A DNA stretch of 57,318 nucleotides, taken from assembly GCA_938015595.1 (NCBI GenBank), contig CALLPI010000025.1, forward strand, positions 1 through 57,318, read 5' to 3'. The notes under the pieces were generated by a model that made no database searches, was not told the DNA's origin, and worked only from the letters and a program-made list of their open reading frames with translations. This document shows positions 41,770 to 50,516 of the stretch, in pieces. The DNA comes from an uncultured Saprospiraceae bacterium (lineage in GTDB: Bacteria > Bacteroidota > Bacteroidia > Chitinophagales > Saprospiraceae). The position numbers were made by a program, and so were the translations under genes. Position 1 is the stretch's first letter, and the number at the start of each line of letters is the position of its first letter.

Positions 41770-43458
41770 ATGAGCGTTCAAATCTGGACATTTATCATTG
41801 TAGGCATATCGTTTGCCATTTATATTGGCATTGCCATTTGGTCGAGGGCTTCTTCCACTAAGGAGTTTTATGTAGCTGGCGGTGGGGTACATCCTATAGC
41901 CAACGGTATGGCTACGGCAGCCGACTGGATGTCGGCAGCTTCTTTCATTTCCATGGCGGGGCTTATTTCTTTCATGGGCTATGACGGCTCGGTGTATCTG
42001 ATGGGTTGGACGGGGGGCTATGTGTTGCTGGCCTTGTTGCTAGCGCCGTACTTGCGCAAGTTTGGTAAGTTTACCGTGCCTGACTTCATTGGCGAGCGAT
42101 ATTACTCACAGACGGCCCGCATTGTGGCAGTAGTATGCGCCCTGTTTGTTTCCTTCACGTATGTAGCGGGGCAGATGCGTGGCGTGGGTATTGTATTTTC
42201 GCGTTTTCTGGAGGTGGACATCACGCTGGGAGTAATCATCGGCATGTGCATCGTGTTCATTTATGCGGTGTTGGGTGGCATGAAGGGTATTACCTATACT
42301 CAAGTGGCGCAGTATGTGGTGCTCATCTTTGCTTATCTGGTGCCGGCTATTTTCATTTCCTTTTTGATGACAGGTCACATCATTCCACAGATCGGGCTGG
42401 GTGGCACGGCCGCTGATGGGCAGTATCTGTTGGACAAGCTGGATGGCCTGCACAAGGAGCTGGGCTTTGCTGCTTATACCGAGGGTAGTAAGGGCATGGC
42501 AGACGTGTTTGCCATTACTGCAGCATTAATGCTGGGTACGGCAGGGCTGCCGCACGTGATTGTGCGCTTTTTTACTGTGCCCAAGGTGAAGCATGCGCGC
42601 TCTTCAGCTGGCTGGGCGCTTTTGTTCATTGCCTTGCTCTACACCACGGCGCCGGCGGTGGCCGTGTTTGTACGCACTAACTTGATTGAGACGGTATCCA
42701 ACGAGCCTTACAGTAATATGCCCGACTGGTTTCACAAGTGGGAGGGTGCCAAATTGCTCAAATTTGAAGACAAGAACAATGACGGCAAAATCCAATACGT
42801 AGCGGCAACTGCGGAAAACGAACTCACTGTGGACCGCGACATCATGGTGTTGGCCAACCCGGAGATTGCCCGTCTGCCCAACTGGGTCATTGGTTTGGTA
42901 GCAGCCGGCGGGTTGGCGGCGGCGCTGTCCACGGCAGCGGGTTTATTGCTGGTTATTTCGTCGGCTATTTCGCACGACTTACTCAAGAATGCCATCAAAC
43001 CCAACATCTCAGAGCGGGGCGAACTGCTGGCTGCGCGCATTGCTGCTGCTGCGGCTGTGATCATGGCTGGCTACCTGGGCGTCAATCCACCAGGTTTTGT
43101 GGCTGAGGTGGTGGCCTTTGCCTTCGGCTTGGCTGCTGCATCGTTCTTCCCGGCTATTATCCTGGGCATTTTCGACAAGCGCACCAACATGCTGGGTGCC
43201 ATGGCGGGCATGGTTATCGGTATTGTGCTGACGGCGGCATACATCATCTACTTCAAATTCATCAACAAGCCCATGAACAAGCCCGAGCATTGGCTCTTTG
43301 GCATCTCGCCTGAGGGTATTGGTACACTGGGCATGCTGGTAAACGCCGTAGTAACGATTGTGGTATCGCGCATCACGCCAGCGCCGCCTCTAAGGGTACA
43401 GGCAATGATTGAAAACATCCGCATACCAAGGGGGGCAGGCAAAGCGCACGCTCATTAA
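41770..43458 (+). CDS. Sodium:solute symporter, ActP-like large subunit (VC_2705/TIGR03648 type)
   Basis: 562 residues and about 13 TM helices. The N-terminal half carries ASSTKEFYVAGGGVHPIANGMATAADWMSAASFISMAGLI, the acetate permease-type signature, and LRKFGKFTVPDFIGERYYS. A hydrophilic loop (about 320-365, including FEDKNNDGKIQYVAATAENE, EF-hand-like DKNNDGKI) separates TM segments and is typical of the large-subunit family. It should import acetate or another short-chain carboxylate with Na+. It forms a pair with the DUF4212 protein. An intrinsic terminator follows the gene. Confidence 0.95.
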   Translation: MSVQIWTFIIVGISFAIYIGIAIWSRASSTKEFYVAGGGVHPIANGMATAADWMSAASFISMAGLISFMGYDGSVYLMGWTGGYVLLALLLAPYLRKFGKFTVPDFIGERYYSQTARIVAVVCALFVSFTYVAGQMRGVGIVFSRFLEVDITLGVIIGMCIVFIYAVLGGMKGITYTQVAQYVVLIFAYLVPAIFISFLMTGHIIPQIGLGGTAADGQYLLDKLDGLHKELGFAAYTEGSKGMADVFAITAALMLGTAGLPHVIVRFFTVPKVKHARSSAGWALLFIALLYTTAPAVAVFVRTNLIETVSNEPYSNMPDWFHKWEGAKLLKFEDKNNDGKIQYVAATAENELTVDRDIMVLANPEIARLPNWVIGLVAAGGLAAALSTAAGLLLVISSAISHDLLKNAIKPNISERGELLAARIAAAAAVIMAGYLGVNPPGFVAEVVAFAFGLAAASFFPAIILGIFDKRTNMLGAMAGMVIGIVLTAAYIIYFKFINKPMNKPEHWLFGISPEGIGTLGMLVNAVVTIVVSRITPAPPLRVQAMIENIRIPRGAGKAHAH

Positions 43459-43496
43459 CACCCAAACGGCTGTTTTTTTCTCTGACATTCATAATC

Positions 43497-43544
43497 AGCA
43501 GCTCGGAAGCACATGCGCGGCATTCGGGCTGCTTTTTGTTTTTG
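43497..43544 (+). terminator. Intrinsic terminator after the ActP-like symporter
   Basis: AGCAGC (43497-43502) pairs with GCTGCT (43528-43533) and the inner TCGGAA / TTCGGG extend the stem; TTTTTGTTTTTG follows. It lies about 40 nt after the symporter stop and separates the transport genes from the CbrX/CbrA-like genes. Confidence 0.75.
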
Positions 43545-43593
43545 TATTATCATCACTGCGCTTGCCGGCTTTCTGCATTCAAAGCTAGTACTT

Positions 43594-43656
43594 CGGCTCA
43601 CCAAGTTTTGTGCGTAGCATCTGTATATCATGCACAAAACCCGGCGTTGCTCAATA
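43594..43656 (+). repeat. Dispersed palindromic repeat, copy 1
   Basis: GTTTTGTGC (43605-43613) and GCACAAAAC (43632-43640) form a perfect 9-bp inverted repeat around an 18-nt centre that ends ATATCAT. The flanks include GGCTCACCAA on the left and CCGGCG on the right. A second, inverted copy lies at 53048-53096. Details are in the findings. Confidence 0.7.
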
Positions 43657-43729
43657 TAATTGTGATGCGCTGTAATAAATAGCCACAAAAGCATAATTTG
43701 GCGGCAGTATTTTGAACAACTCAAGCAAC

Positions 43730-43942
43730 ATGGGGCAGGTGCGCGCCAAACTCATCGGAATTTTTTTGCTGGGTGTAGTGCTGATACATTTTCCTGTAGT
43801 GGAACTGTTTAGCAGGATGCCTCGCCTGTGGGGCATTCCAGGCGCATATTTTGCAATTTTTGGCGTATGGCTGGCATTGATTGGCTTGATCAAACACTAT
43901 GCAGACCCTGAGCGACGCAACAGCAAATCCTCAGATGTATGA
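43730..43942 (+). CDS. Small two-TM protein translationally coupled to the SSS-histidine kinase (CbrX-like position)
   Basis: 70 residues from ATG 43730; a TTG at 43712 could add six residues. TM1 is LIGIFLLGVVLIHFPVVELF and TM2 is IPGAYFAIFGVWLALIGLI, followed by a charged tail (KHYADPERRNSKSSDV). The stop overlaps the next start as ATGA (43939-43942). The arrangement is like CbrX-CbrA of Pseudomonas, where a small protein gene is translationally coupled to the SSS-kinase gene. It could control kinase translation or be a subunit of it. Sequence homology to CbrX is not something I can show. Confidence 0.78.
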   Translation: MGQVRAKLIGIFLLGVVLIHFPVVELFSRMPRLWGIPGAYFAIFGVWLALIGLIKHYADPERRNSKSSDV

Positions 43943-46647
43943 GCGTATGGGTAGTGATTGCGGTTTTTGGCGCATACGTAGCGATTTTATTCGGGGTGGC
44001 TTTCTGGGCGGAGCGCCGGGCGAGCCAGGGGCGGAGTGTGATAAACTCGCCATTGGCATACTCCTTGTCGTTAGCGGTGTACTGTACGGCATGGACCTAC
44101 TACGGCAGCGTAGGCCGGGCGGCAGAGCAGGGGCTGGGTTTTTTGCCGGTTTACCTGGGGCCTACGCTTACGGCACCGTTGTGGATTATGGTGCTCAAAA
44201 AGATGATCTACATCAGCAAGACGCAGCGCATTACTTCTATAGCCGACTTCATTTCGTCGCGCTATGGCAAAAGTGCTACACTGGGCGCAGTAGCTACACT
44301 GGTGGCAGTGGCGGGCATTATACCTTACATTTCCATACAGCTCAAGGCCATCGTGAGCAGTTTCAGTGTGCTGGTGGGGGCGGGCTTTCAACGCGCAGAA
44401 GCCATTTATTTAGATGCAGGGCTTTACGTAGCTATTGCACTGGCGGCGTTTGCCATCTTGTTCGGTACGCGTAGGCTAGACCCCAACGAGCATCACGAGG
44501 GGCTGGTGGCTGCAATAGCTTTTGAGTCGGTGGTAAAGCTGGCAGCTTTTCTGTTGGTAGGCGTTTTTGTGGTATTTTTTCTGTACAGCGGCTTTGGCGA
44601 TCTATTCAGCCAAGGGGCTTTGCATCCTCATATCGAGCGGCTCTACACCTTTGAGGGTAGTGGCATTGACGGCAACGACTGGTTCTGGCTCATGTTGTTG
44701 TCCATGTCGGCCATATTGTTTTTACCGCGCCAGTTTCATACAGCAGTAGTAGAAAACACTAATCCGGGTTTTGTACACAAGGCGGCGTGGTTATTTCCGC
44801 TCTATCTGCTTTTGATCAACATATTTGTACTGCCCATTGCCGTGGCGGGTTTACTGGAATTTCCGGACGGAGCCGTGAACCCCGACACCTATGTACTTAG
44901 TCTTCCGCTGGCCGAGGGCAAGCCTTTGCTGGCATTATTAGTGGCAGTAGGCGGTTTTTCGGCAGCTACGAGCATGGTTATTGTAGCCGTGTTGGCACTC
45001 AGCATCATGATCAGCAACAACCTGGTGTTGCCTTTTCTCATCAGGCCGGGATTGTTGCAGGGCAATCGGGCCGACGACCTTTCAGAGCGGCTCATCGGCA
45101 TTCGCCGGGTGAGCATCGTAATAGTGATGTTGCTGACGTTTGCCTATTTCAAATCCGTGGGTGCAGGATATTCGTTGGTATCTATCGGCTTGATATCCTT
45201 CACTGCAGTGGCGCAGTTTGCCCCATTGGTCATTGGCGGTATGTACTGGAAGCGCGCCAACCACGCGGGGGCTATGGCGGGTTTGGTTGCGGGCTTTGTA
45301 ATATGGGCATTCACCTTACCGGTGCCTACCCTGGTAGAAGCCGGCGCCTTACCCGCGCATATTCTGGCAGAAGGGCTTTGGGGGGTAGCCTGGCTTAAAC
45401 CCCACAGCTTGTTTGGTTTGACGGGTATGGACCCCATTTCGCACGGCGCATTTTGGAGTTTGCTGTTCAATGTAGCCTTGTATTTCGGAGTGTCCATTTA
45501 CACACCTCAAAGCACGCTGGGCCTTACCCAGGCGGATATTTTTGTCAACATTTACAAATATCGCTCTGGAGAAAGTGACTACGACGTGCTGCGCCGACGC
45601 GCCAATGTGAAAGACCTACGGCTGCTGCTGCAGCGTTTTCTAGGCGCAGAGCGGGCGGAGGCGTTGTTGGAAGAATACCAGCGCTTTCATCACTTAGACC
45701 TAAGCAGGCTGCGCGAAGCCCCATCTGACTTGGTCAGCTTAGTAGCCGTACAGCTCAGTGGCGCCATTGGGGCAGCCTCGGCGCAGCTCATCCTCGCTTC
45801 TGTGACTAAAGAAGAGCCACTTAGCCTGGAAGAACTCTTTAAAGCTCTGGACCAAACCCGCGAAGCGCTGGCTTACAGCAAAGCGCTGGAACAAAAATCA
45901 GCTGAGCTAGAACAACTCACCTTCCAACTCCAACAGGCTAATGAGCAGCTCAAAGTCTTGGACCGTCTCAAAGCCGAATTCATCACCACTGTCACACATG
46001 AACTGCGCACTCCCATCACTGCGATTAAAGCGTTGGCTAAAATAATGATAGACCACGACGATCTGGTGCCAGCCAAGCGGCAAGAGTTTCTGGGGATTCT
46101 GGTCAGCGAAAGCGAGCGCATCAGCCGGCTCATTGACCAGGTGCTTGACCTGGAGAAGATTCAGTCGTCTGGTAGCATACAACAGACAGAAATGCTGGAC
46201 TTTGCCGAGGTAGTGCACCGAAGTTTTACAGGCTTACAACAACTCATGGAAGAAAAAAGCATCGAGATTGGGCTGGTCCTTCCAGATGCATCGGTCATGG
46301 TAAAAGGCGACCACGACCGGCTCACTCAGGTAGTGGTCAATCTGCTGTCGAATGCTATCAAATTTTGCGATGCCAGGCAAGGTCGCATAGAAGTGGTACT
46401 CGAGAACCGAGAGGGCAAGGCGGTTCTGTGCGTCAGCGACAACGGCCCAGGTGTGCCACAGGCTCAGCGCCCATTTATTTTTGAGCGCTTTACCCAACTG
46501 CCTGGTACTGACGGTGCCAAACCGCAGGGCAGCGGCCTAGGGCTGTACATTACGCGCACCATTGTACATGACCACGGCGGTTGCGTTCGCGTGAGCGATA
46601 GCCAGCTGGGCGGAGCAACCTTCGAAGTAGAGTTGCCGTTGGCATAA
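43939..46647 (+). CDS. CbrA/CrbS-like sensor kinase: SSS transporter domain, STAC domain and histidine kinase
   Basis: 902 residues. Residues 1 to about 520 are a 13-TM sodium:solute symporter domain (SLAVYCTAWTYYGSVGRAAE and IADFISSRYGKSATLGAVATL). Residues about 530-630 fit the STAC linker (YDVLRRRANVKDLRLLLQRFLGAERAEALLEEY, then LVSLVAVQLSGAIGAASAQLILAS). A coiled coil (about 635-675) leads to the HisKA domain with His687 in THELRTPITAIK. The HATPase has N (VVNLLSNAIKF), G1 (DNGPGVP) and G2 (GSGLGLYI) boxes. No receiver is fused. In Vibrio and Pseudomonas, SSS-kinases control acetate or carbon metabolism, which fits the symporter genes just upstream. Confidence 0.95.
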   Translation: MSVWVVIAVFGAYVAILFGVAFWAERRASQGRSVINSPLAYSLSLAVYCTAWTYYGSVGRAAEQGLGFLPVYLGPTLTAPLWIMVLKKMIYISKTQRITSIADFISSRYGKSATLGAVATLVAVAGIIPYISIQLKAIVSSFSVLVGAGFQRAEAIYLDAGLYVAIALAAFAILFGTRRLDPNEHHEGLVAAIAFESVVKLAAFLLVGVFVVFFLYSGFGDLFSQGALHPHIERLYTFEGSGIDGNDWFWLMLLSMSAILFLPRQFHTAVVENTNPGFVHKAAWLFPLYLLLINIFVLPIAVAGLLEFPDGAVNPDTYVLSLPLAEGKPLLALLVAVGGFSAATSMVIVAVLALSIMISNNLVLPFLIRPGLLQGNRADDLSERLIGIRRVSIVIVMLLTFAYFKSVGAGYSLVSIGLISFTAVAQFAPLVIGGMYWKRANHAGAMAGLVAGFVIWAFTLPVPTLVEAGALPAHILAEGLWGVAWLKPHSLFGLTGMDPISHGAFWSLLFNVALYFGVSIYTPQSTLGLTQADIFVNIYKYRSGESDYDVLRRRANVKDLRLLLQRFLGAERAEALLEEYQRFHHLDLSRLREAPSDLVSLVAVQLSGAIGAASAQLILASVTKEEPLSLEELFKALDQTREALAYSKALEQKSAELEQLTFQLQQANEQLKVLDRLKAEFITTVTHELRTPITAIKALAKIMIDHDDLVPAKRQEFLGILVSESERISRLIDQVLDLEKIQSSGSIQQTEMLDFAEVVHRSFTGLQQLMEEKSIEIGLVLPDASVMVKGDHDRLTQVVVNLLSNAIKFCDARQGRIEVVLENREGKAVLCVSDNGPGVPQAQRPFIFERFTQLPGTDGAKPQGSGLGLYITRTIVHDHGGCVRVSDSQLGGATFEVELPLA

Positions 46648-47148
46648 ATGTTTCTGTGCAGTTGTTCTGACATGAATCCAGGGCGGGCAGTTTTTGGGCC
46701 AGATACGTGCAGCGAGCGTTTTTGAATTGCACGGCTGGAAGATTTGTCGCCAGGAAAAGCCGTCAATCGAGCTGTGCTCCCGTATAGCGCGTGATAGGCG
46801 GGCTTTTTTCCTATGCCATTAGCAATTTTGAGAAAGCCTTCTGGCACTCGCGTACACCACAAGGGTCAGTTGTTGGGTTGGGCAATATGAGCCAATGAAT
46901 GTTTGCGTATTCTGGCTTGGGGTGCACCCGGCTGCGGCGAGCGCTGTATTCAGCAGTGCAAAGACTCAAAAGCCTTGTTTTACCCGTGCTTGCAGTGTTG
47001 CAAAATTCTGATTTCGCATAGAAAGCGTCGCAGGCTTTAGACGCCTTCACGTAGAAAAATGGTTGGACGGCGTACTGGCGAAATATAACAGCAAAATCTT
47101 TGGTGCTGCTTTAATGCTTGCGTATCTTGCACCTCCAATTGCATAGAT
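46648..47148. other. 501-nt gap between the sensor kinase and receiver genes
   Basis: No convincing gene. A terminator-like hairpin lies at about 46775-46808 (GCTCCCG...GGCGGGC followed by TTTTTT), and another GC-rich stretch is near 46680. The three or four short open frames (up to 40 codons) look random. The receiver gene therefore probably has its own promoter (weak TATCTTGC near 47114). Confidence 0.5.
46775..46809 (+). terminator. Candidate terminator after the SSS-kinase gene
   Basis: CCCGTAT and ATAGGCGGG can pair with a small bulge around AGCGCGTG, and GCTTTTTTCC follows. It lies 130 nt after the kinase stop. It might end the kinase transcript, or a small RNA transcribed from the gap. 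Confidence 0.45.
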
Positions 47149-47532
47149 ATGGCCAACAAACCTGCTGCAACTATACTATTGGTGGATGACGAACCCGGCA
47201 TACTCGCTGCGTTGGAGTTCCTGGCGCAAAAAGCTGGCTATCGCACCCTCACCGCTGTCAATGGCGAACAAGGCCTCGCCCTGGCCGAAGCCCACCACCC
47301 CGACGTAATAGTGCTGGATGTGATGATGCCAGGCTTGGACGGCTTTCAGACCGCCAAACGCATCCGCGCCAATCCCGATCTGGAAGACTGCCGCATCGTG
47401 TTTCTCACGGCCAAGAGTACTACCCACGACCGCTTTGAGGGCTACGATAGCGGTGCAGAGGTCTATATTACCAAGCCTTTTGACAACGACGACTTTCTGC
47501 GCACGCTGGAGGAGTTGATTGCATTTGGGTAG
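47149..47532 (+). CDS. Single-domain response regulator (receiver)
   Basis: 127 residues, CheY-like with no output domain. Acidic pair in LLVDDEPG (Asp13/Asp14), phosphoacceptor Asp57 (VIVLDVMMPGLDGF), Thr87 (FLTAKS) and Lys109 (YITKPF). Probable partner of the CbrA/CrbS-like kinase 501 nt upstream, although the usual CrbR/CbrB partners carry DNA-binding domains. It might act as a phosphate shuttle or through protein contacts. Confidence 0.93.
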   Translation: MANKPAATILLVDDEPGILAALEFLAQKAGYRTLTAVNGEQGLALAEAHHPDVIVLDVMMPGLDGFQTAKRIRANPDLEDCRIVFLTAKSTTHDRFEGYDSGAEVYITKPFDNDDFLRTLEELIAFG

Positions 47533-47567
47533 CTTTTTTTTGAATGCACTTAAGTGTTTTTTATCTC

Positions 47568-47575
47568 TACTTTTG
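47568..47575 (+). promoter_or_regulatory. Candidate -7 element upstream of the GNAT-like gene
   Basis: TACTTTTG matches TAnnTTTG, 30 nt before the ATG at 47606. A second weaker ATCTTTG follows at about 47592. No -33 box is obvious. Confidence 0.35.
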
Positions 47576-47605
47576 CGCTTCTGCATCTTAAAATCTTTGC
47601 CCACT

Positions 47606-48775
47606 ATGCGCATTCTGGAAGTCAAGCGCCCGAAAGACTGGAAGTTGTTTCACCGCGTACCACACCGTATCTATGCCGACGACCCCCACTGGATATGTCC
47701 CTTAGAAGACGACGTGCAATCCATATTTGACCCAACCAAGAACAAAGCCTTCCAAAATGGTGAGGCAGCAGTCTTTGTCCTGCTGGACGACGCCGGCCAA
47801 CCCTGCGGGCGAGTGGCAGCATTCATAGATCACGAGCGTAACAAAACGTTGCCTTACCCGGTAGGCGGTATGGGTTTTTTTGAGTGCACCAATCACGTAG
47901 CATACGCTGATGCCTTGTTTGAAACTATTGAAAACTGGCTTCGGGTACGTGGCGCTGCTGCTGTAGATGGCCCCGTAAACTTCGGCGAACGCGACAAATA
48001 CTGGGGCTTGTTGGAGCAAGGCTTTGACCCACCTCTTTTTCAGGAAAACTACCAGCCGCGCTACTACCGCAGCTTCTTCGAGCGGCAGGGCTACATCCCT
48101 TTTGAACAAGTGCTCACTCTCAAAGGCCCAACCAATGGCATTCCCTTTGAGCGCATGAAGGCATTGGCGGCTCGCATTCGCCAAAACTACAACGTGCACT
48201 TAGAAAAGTATCACCCCAAGCACCTGGACCGATATGCCCGAGACTTCTGCGAGATTTACAACGCCGGCTTTCGGCATTTCCCGTATTTCAAGCCCATTGA
48301 ACCTGACCAGATCAGGCGCGTCATGCAGAGCGCACAGCCTATACTCGATCCCGAGCTGCTGTGCATTGCCTATTTTGAAGGGAACCCCGCCGGATTTTGC
48401 GCGCTTTTCCCCGATATCAATCCGCTGCTCAGGCCCTTCAAAGGTAAATTGCGCGGTCTCAACATCTTGCGCTTCCTGTGGGCCAGACGCCACGCCAAAA
48501 ACATGCAAATCAAGGGGCTGGGCTTCGGGATTCATCCCGATTATCAATCCAAAGGTGTCATGGCGCTCATCGTGGATTTCATGGCTACGCCACACAACCT
48601 GAGTACTTACCAGGATTTGTTTCTCACTACGGTCAGAGGCCACAATACGGATGCCGTGAGTGTGTATCTCAAGCTGGGGGTCAAAGTGGACAGAGTGCAC
48701 TACGCATGGCGCAAAGCGCTGCTGCCGGGGGTGGTGGTTGAGCCGTATTCGTTTATGAAGGTGGAGACTGAGTGA
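47606..48775 (+). CDS. GNAT-like acyltransferase-fold protein
   Basis: About 389 residues from ATG 47606 (MRILEVKRPKDWKLFHRVPHRIYADDPHWICPLEDD); the upstream extension to 47519 is not protein-like. The N-terminal and C-terminal halves look like two GNAT-type modules. The second half has FGIHPDYQSKGVMALIVDFM, an acetyl-CoA-type loop, and a closing VSVYLKLGVKVDRVHYAWRK. This family is common as a hypothetical in Bacteroidota and I know no substrate. No signal peptide. Confidence 0.8.
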   Translation: MRILEVKRPKDWKLFHRVPHRIYADDPHWICPLEDDVQSIFDPTKNKAFQNGEAAVFVLLDDAGQPCGRVAAFIDHERNKTLPYPVGGMGFFECTNHVAYADALFETIENWLRVRGAAAVDGPVNFGERDKYWGLLEQGFDPPLFQENYQPRYYRSFFERQGYIPFEQVLTLKGPTNGIPFERMKALAARIRQNYNVHLEKYHPKHLDRYARDFCEIYNAGFRHFPYFKPIEPDQIRRVMQSAQPILDPELLCIAYFEGNPAGFCALFPDINPLLRPFKGKLRGLNILRFLWARRHAKNMQIKGLGFGIHPDYQSKGVMALIVDFMATPHNLSTYQDLFLTTVRGHNTDAVSVYLKLGVKVDRVHYAWRKALLPGVVVEPYSFMKVETE

Positions 48776-48800
48776 CCTTGCGACTTTGAGACTGGGGGAT
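48774..48800 (-). repeat. AGTCTC-type degenerate repeat after the GNAT-like gene
   Basis: The minus strand reads CCCCCAGTCTCAAAGTCG then CAAGGTC, the clearest example of the family. It sits at the stop codon (48775) of the GNAT-like gene, in the gap to the CoA-binding protein gene. Confidence 0.55.
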
Positions 48801-48867
48801 GATGAGGAGATCGGGGAATTTGTTTAGCGTGGCGGGCTGCGGCTATCGCTTCTGTCTGCTTATTCCA

Positions 48868-49233
48868 TCAGTACATACCTAAAGAGAGCATAACAAGTGT
48901 GCAGGCAGTTTCAGTGTAGATGCCTTGCTCGCGGGCTATGCGCATGAGTTCTGGATTTTCGGTGCCAGGGTTGAAGATGATGCGCTGGGGGTTCAGACTG
49001 AGGATGTAATCATAGAGTGGCGGTTGTAGGGCAGGATTCAAGTATAGTGTTATGGTGTGAATGCCTTCCAGTGAGGGTTGGCCGGTGAGGATGGGTACCT
49101 CTTCGATGTATCCTTCGCGACTGCCTATCGCTACGACTTCGTGGCCGCGCTGGCGCAGTTGCCATACTGCCGACCAAGAAGTACGCGCAGGATTGGGCGA
49201 AGCACCCAGTACCAGGGTTTTCTTGTGTTCCAT
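48868..49233 (-). CDS. CoA-binding domain protein (YccU-like)
   Basis: 121 residues from ATG 49233 (MEHKKTLVLGASPNPARTSWSAVWQLRQRGHEVVAIG). The Rossmann-type CoA-binding pattern is clear (LGASPNPART, then FNPGTENPELMRIAREQGI and a conserved cysteine in ETACTLVML). YccU-type proteins are small stand-alone versions of the succinyl-CoA synthetase alpha N-terminal domain, function unknown. It starts 5 nt after the stop of the E2 gene, so the two are presumably cotranscribed. The frame is open up to 49332, inside E2. Confidence 0.88.
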   Translation of the reverse strand: MEHKKTLVLGASPNPARTSWSAVWQLRQRGHEVVAIGSREGYIEEVPILTGQPSLEGIHTITLYLNPALQPPLYDYILSLNPQRIIFNPGTENPELMRIAREQGIYTETACTLVMLSLGMY

Positions 49234-49238
49234 GTTGT

Positions 49239-50516
49239 CTATACCAGCAGCCGGATGGGTTCTTCCAGTGTAGATTTGAGTGTTTGGAGGAATTTGGCAC
49301 CGGTGGCGCCGTCCACTACGCGATGGTCGCAAGAGAGCGTTACACGCATCATGTTGCCTACTGCGATTTGGCCGTCTTTCACGATGGGCTTTTGGATGAT
49401 AGAGCCTACGGCCAGTATGCAGGCATCTGGAGGGTTGATGATGGCGGTAAATTCTTCGATGTCGAACATGCCGAGGTTGGAGATAGTGAAGGTGTTGCCC
49501 TGCATTTCCTCTGGTTGGAGCTTGCGGTCTTTTGCTTTGCTTGCGAGCATTTTTACTTCGGCATTGAGTTGAGAGAGGCTTTTCATGTCGGCGTGTCGGA
49601 TGACGGGTACGAGCAGGCCTTCGTCCACGGCTACAGCTACGCCGATGTGAATATCGTGGTTGGTGCGAATTTTATCGCCGAGCCAGGAGGAGTTGATGGC
49701 AGGGTGCTGGCGCAGGGCGATGGAGCAGGCTTTGATGACGAAGTCGTTGAAGGATATTTTGACTGGTGCTACTTCGTTAAGGCGTTCGCGAAGTTGCACG
49801 GTTTTGTCCATATTGATTTCTACGGTAAGGTAGAAGTGCGGCGCGCCGAACTTGCTTTCACTAAGGCGGCGCGCGATGGTTTTGCGCATCATGCTCACGG
49901 GGCGCTCTTCGAAGTGAGCTTCACTGGCGCCATAAAAGAAGGGGGATGTGGCAGGGGCAGTTGGAGCGGGTGGCGTTGGTACAGCGGGTGCGGGGGCTGG
50001 TTCGCTCTTGCGGCTTTCAACAAAAGCCTCCACATCGCGCTTGACGATGCGGCCTTGGTCGCCGGAGCCAGGCACCTGACTGAGGTCGAGGCCGATTTCC
50101 TTGGCCATGCTGCGCGCCAGGGGCGACGCTTTCACGCGGTTGTCTTCGCTGGCAGATGGGGCAGGTGTAGCTGCAGGTGTGTTGTCGGGTGCAGCTGGGG
50201 CAGAAGCCTCTGCAAGCGGCGCTGCGCCAGGCACTGGGGATGCTCCTCCAGCAGCAGCAATAGCCGCTTGCCAGTCTTCACCCTGTTGACCAATAACTGC
50301 AATGACGGCATTGATGGGCACAGCACCTTCTTTGACAGCAATATGCAGGAGCACGCCCTCCGCTGGGCTGTCCAGTTCCATAGTGGCTTTATCGGTTTCT
50401 ACTTCTGCCAGGGTGTCGCCGGGTTCTACATGGTCGCCTTCTTTTTTGATCCAGGCCACAATGTTGCCTTCGGTCATGGTATCGCTCATGCGCGGCATGA
50501 AAATGACTTCTGCCAT
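49239..50516 (-). CDS. Dihydrolipoamide acetyltransferase, E2 of the pyruvate dehydrogenase complex
   Basis: 425 residues. One lipoyl domain: MAEVIFMPRMSDTMTEGNIV with the lipoylated Lys43 in ETDKATMEL. An Ala/Pro linker and the peripheral subunit-binding domain (KASPLARSMAKEIGLDL...GRIVKRDVEAF) follow. The C-terminal acyltransferase domain has ISFNDFVIKACSIAL and SCDHRVVDGATGAKFL with catalytic His398 and Asp402. It moves the acetyl group from E1 to CoA. The E1 and E3 genes are not in this window; a 2-oxoacid complex with another substrate cannot be excluded. Start at 50516; the open frame reaches 50591. A G10 tract lies 116 nt upstream. Confidence 0.95.
   Translation of the reverse strand: MAEVIFMPRMSDTMTEGNIVAWIKKEGDHVEPGDTLAEVETDKATMELDSPAEGVLLHIAVKEGAVPINAVIAVIGQQGEDWQAAIAAAGGASPVPGAAPLAEASAPAAPDNTPAATPAPSASEDNRVKASPLARSMAKEIGLDLSQVPGSGDQGRIVKRDVEAFVESRKSEPAPAPAVPTPPAPTAPATSPFFYGASEAHFEERPVSMMRKTIARRLSESKFGAPHFYLTVEINMDKTVQLRERLNEVAPVKISFNDFVIKACSIALRQHPAINSSWLGDKIRTNHDIHIGVAVAVDEGLLVPVIRHADMKSLSQLNAEVKMLASKAKDRKLQPEEMQGNTFTISNLGMFDIEEFTAIINPPDACILAVGSIIQKPIVKDGQIAVGNMMRVTLSCDHRVVDGATGAKFLQTLKSTLEEPIRLLV

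Noticed and set aside
46648-47148. Possible tRNA or small RNA in the kinase-receiver gap
   Set aside because: No cloverleaf or known RNA motif can be drawn. Only a terminator-like hairpin is supportable.
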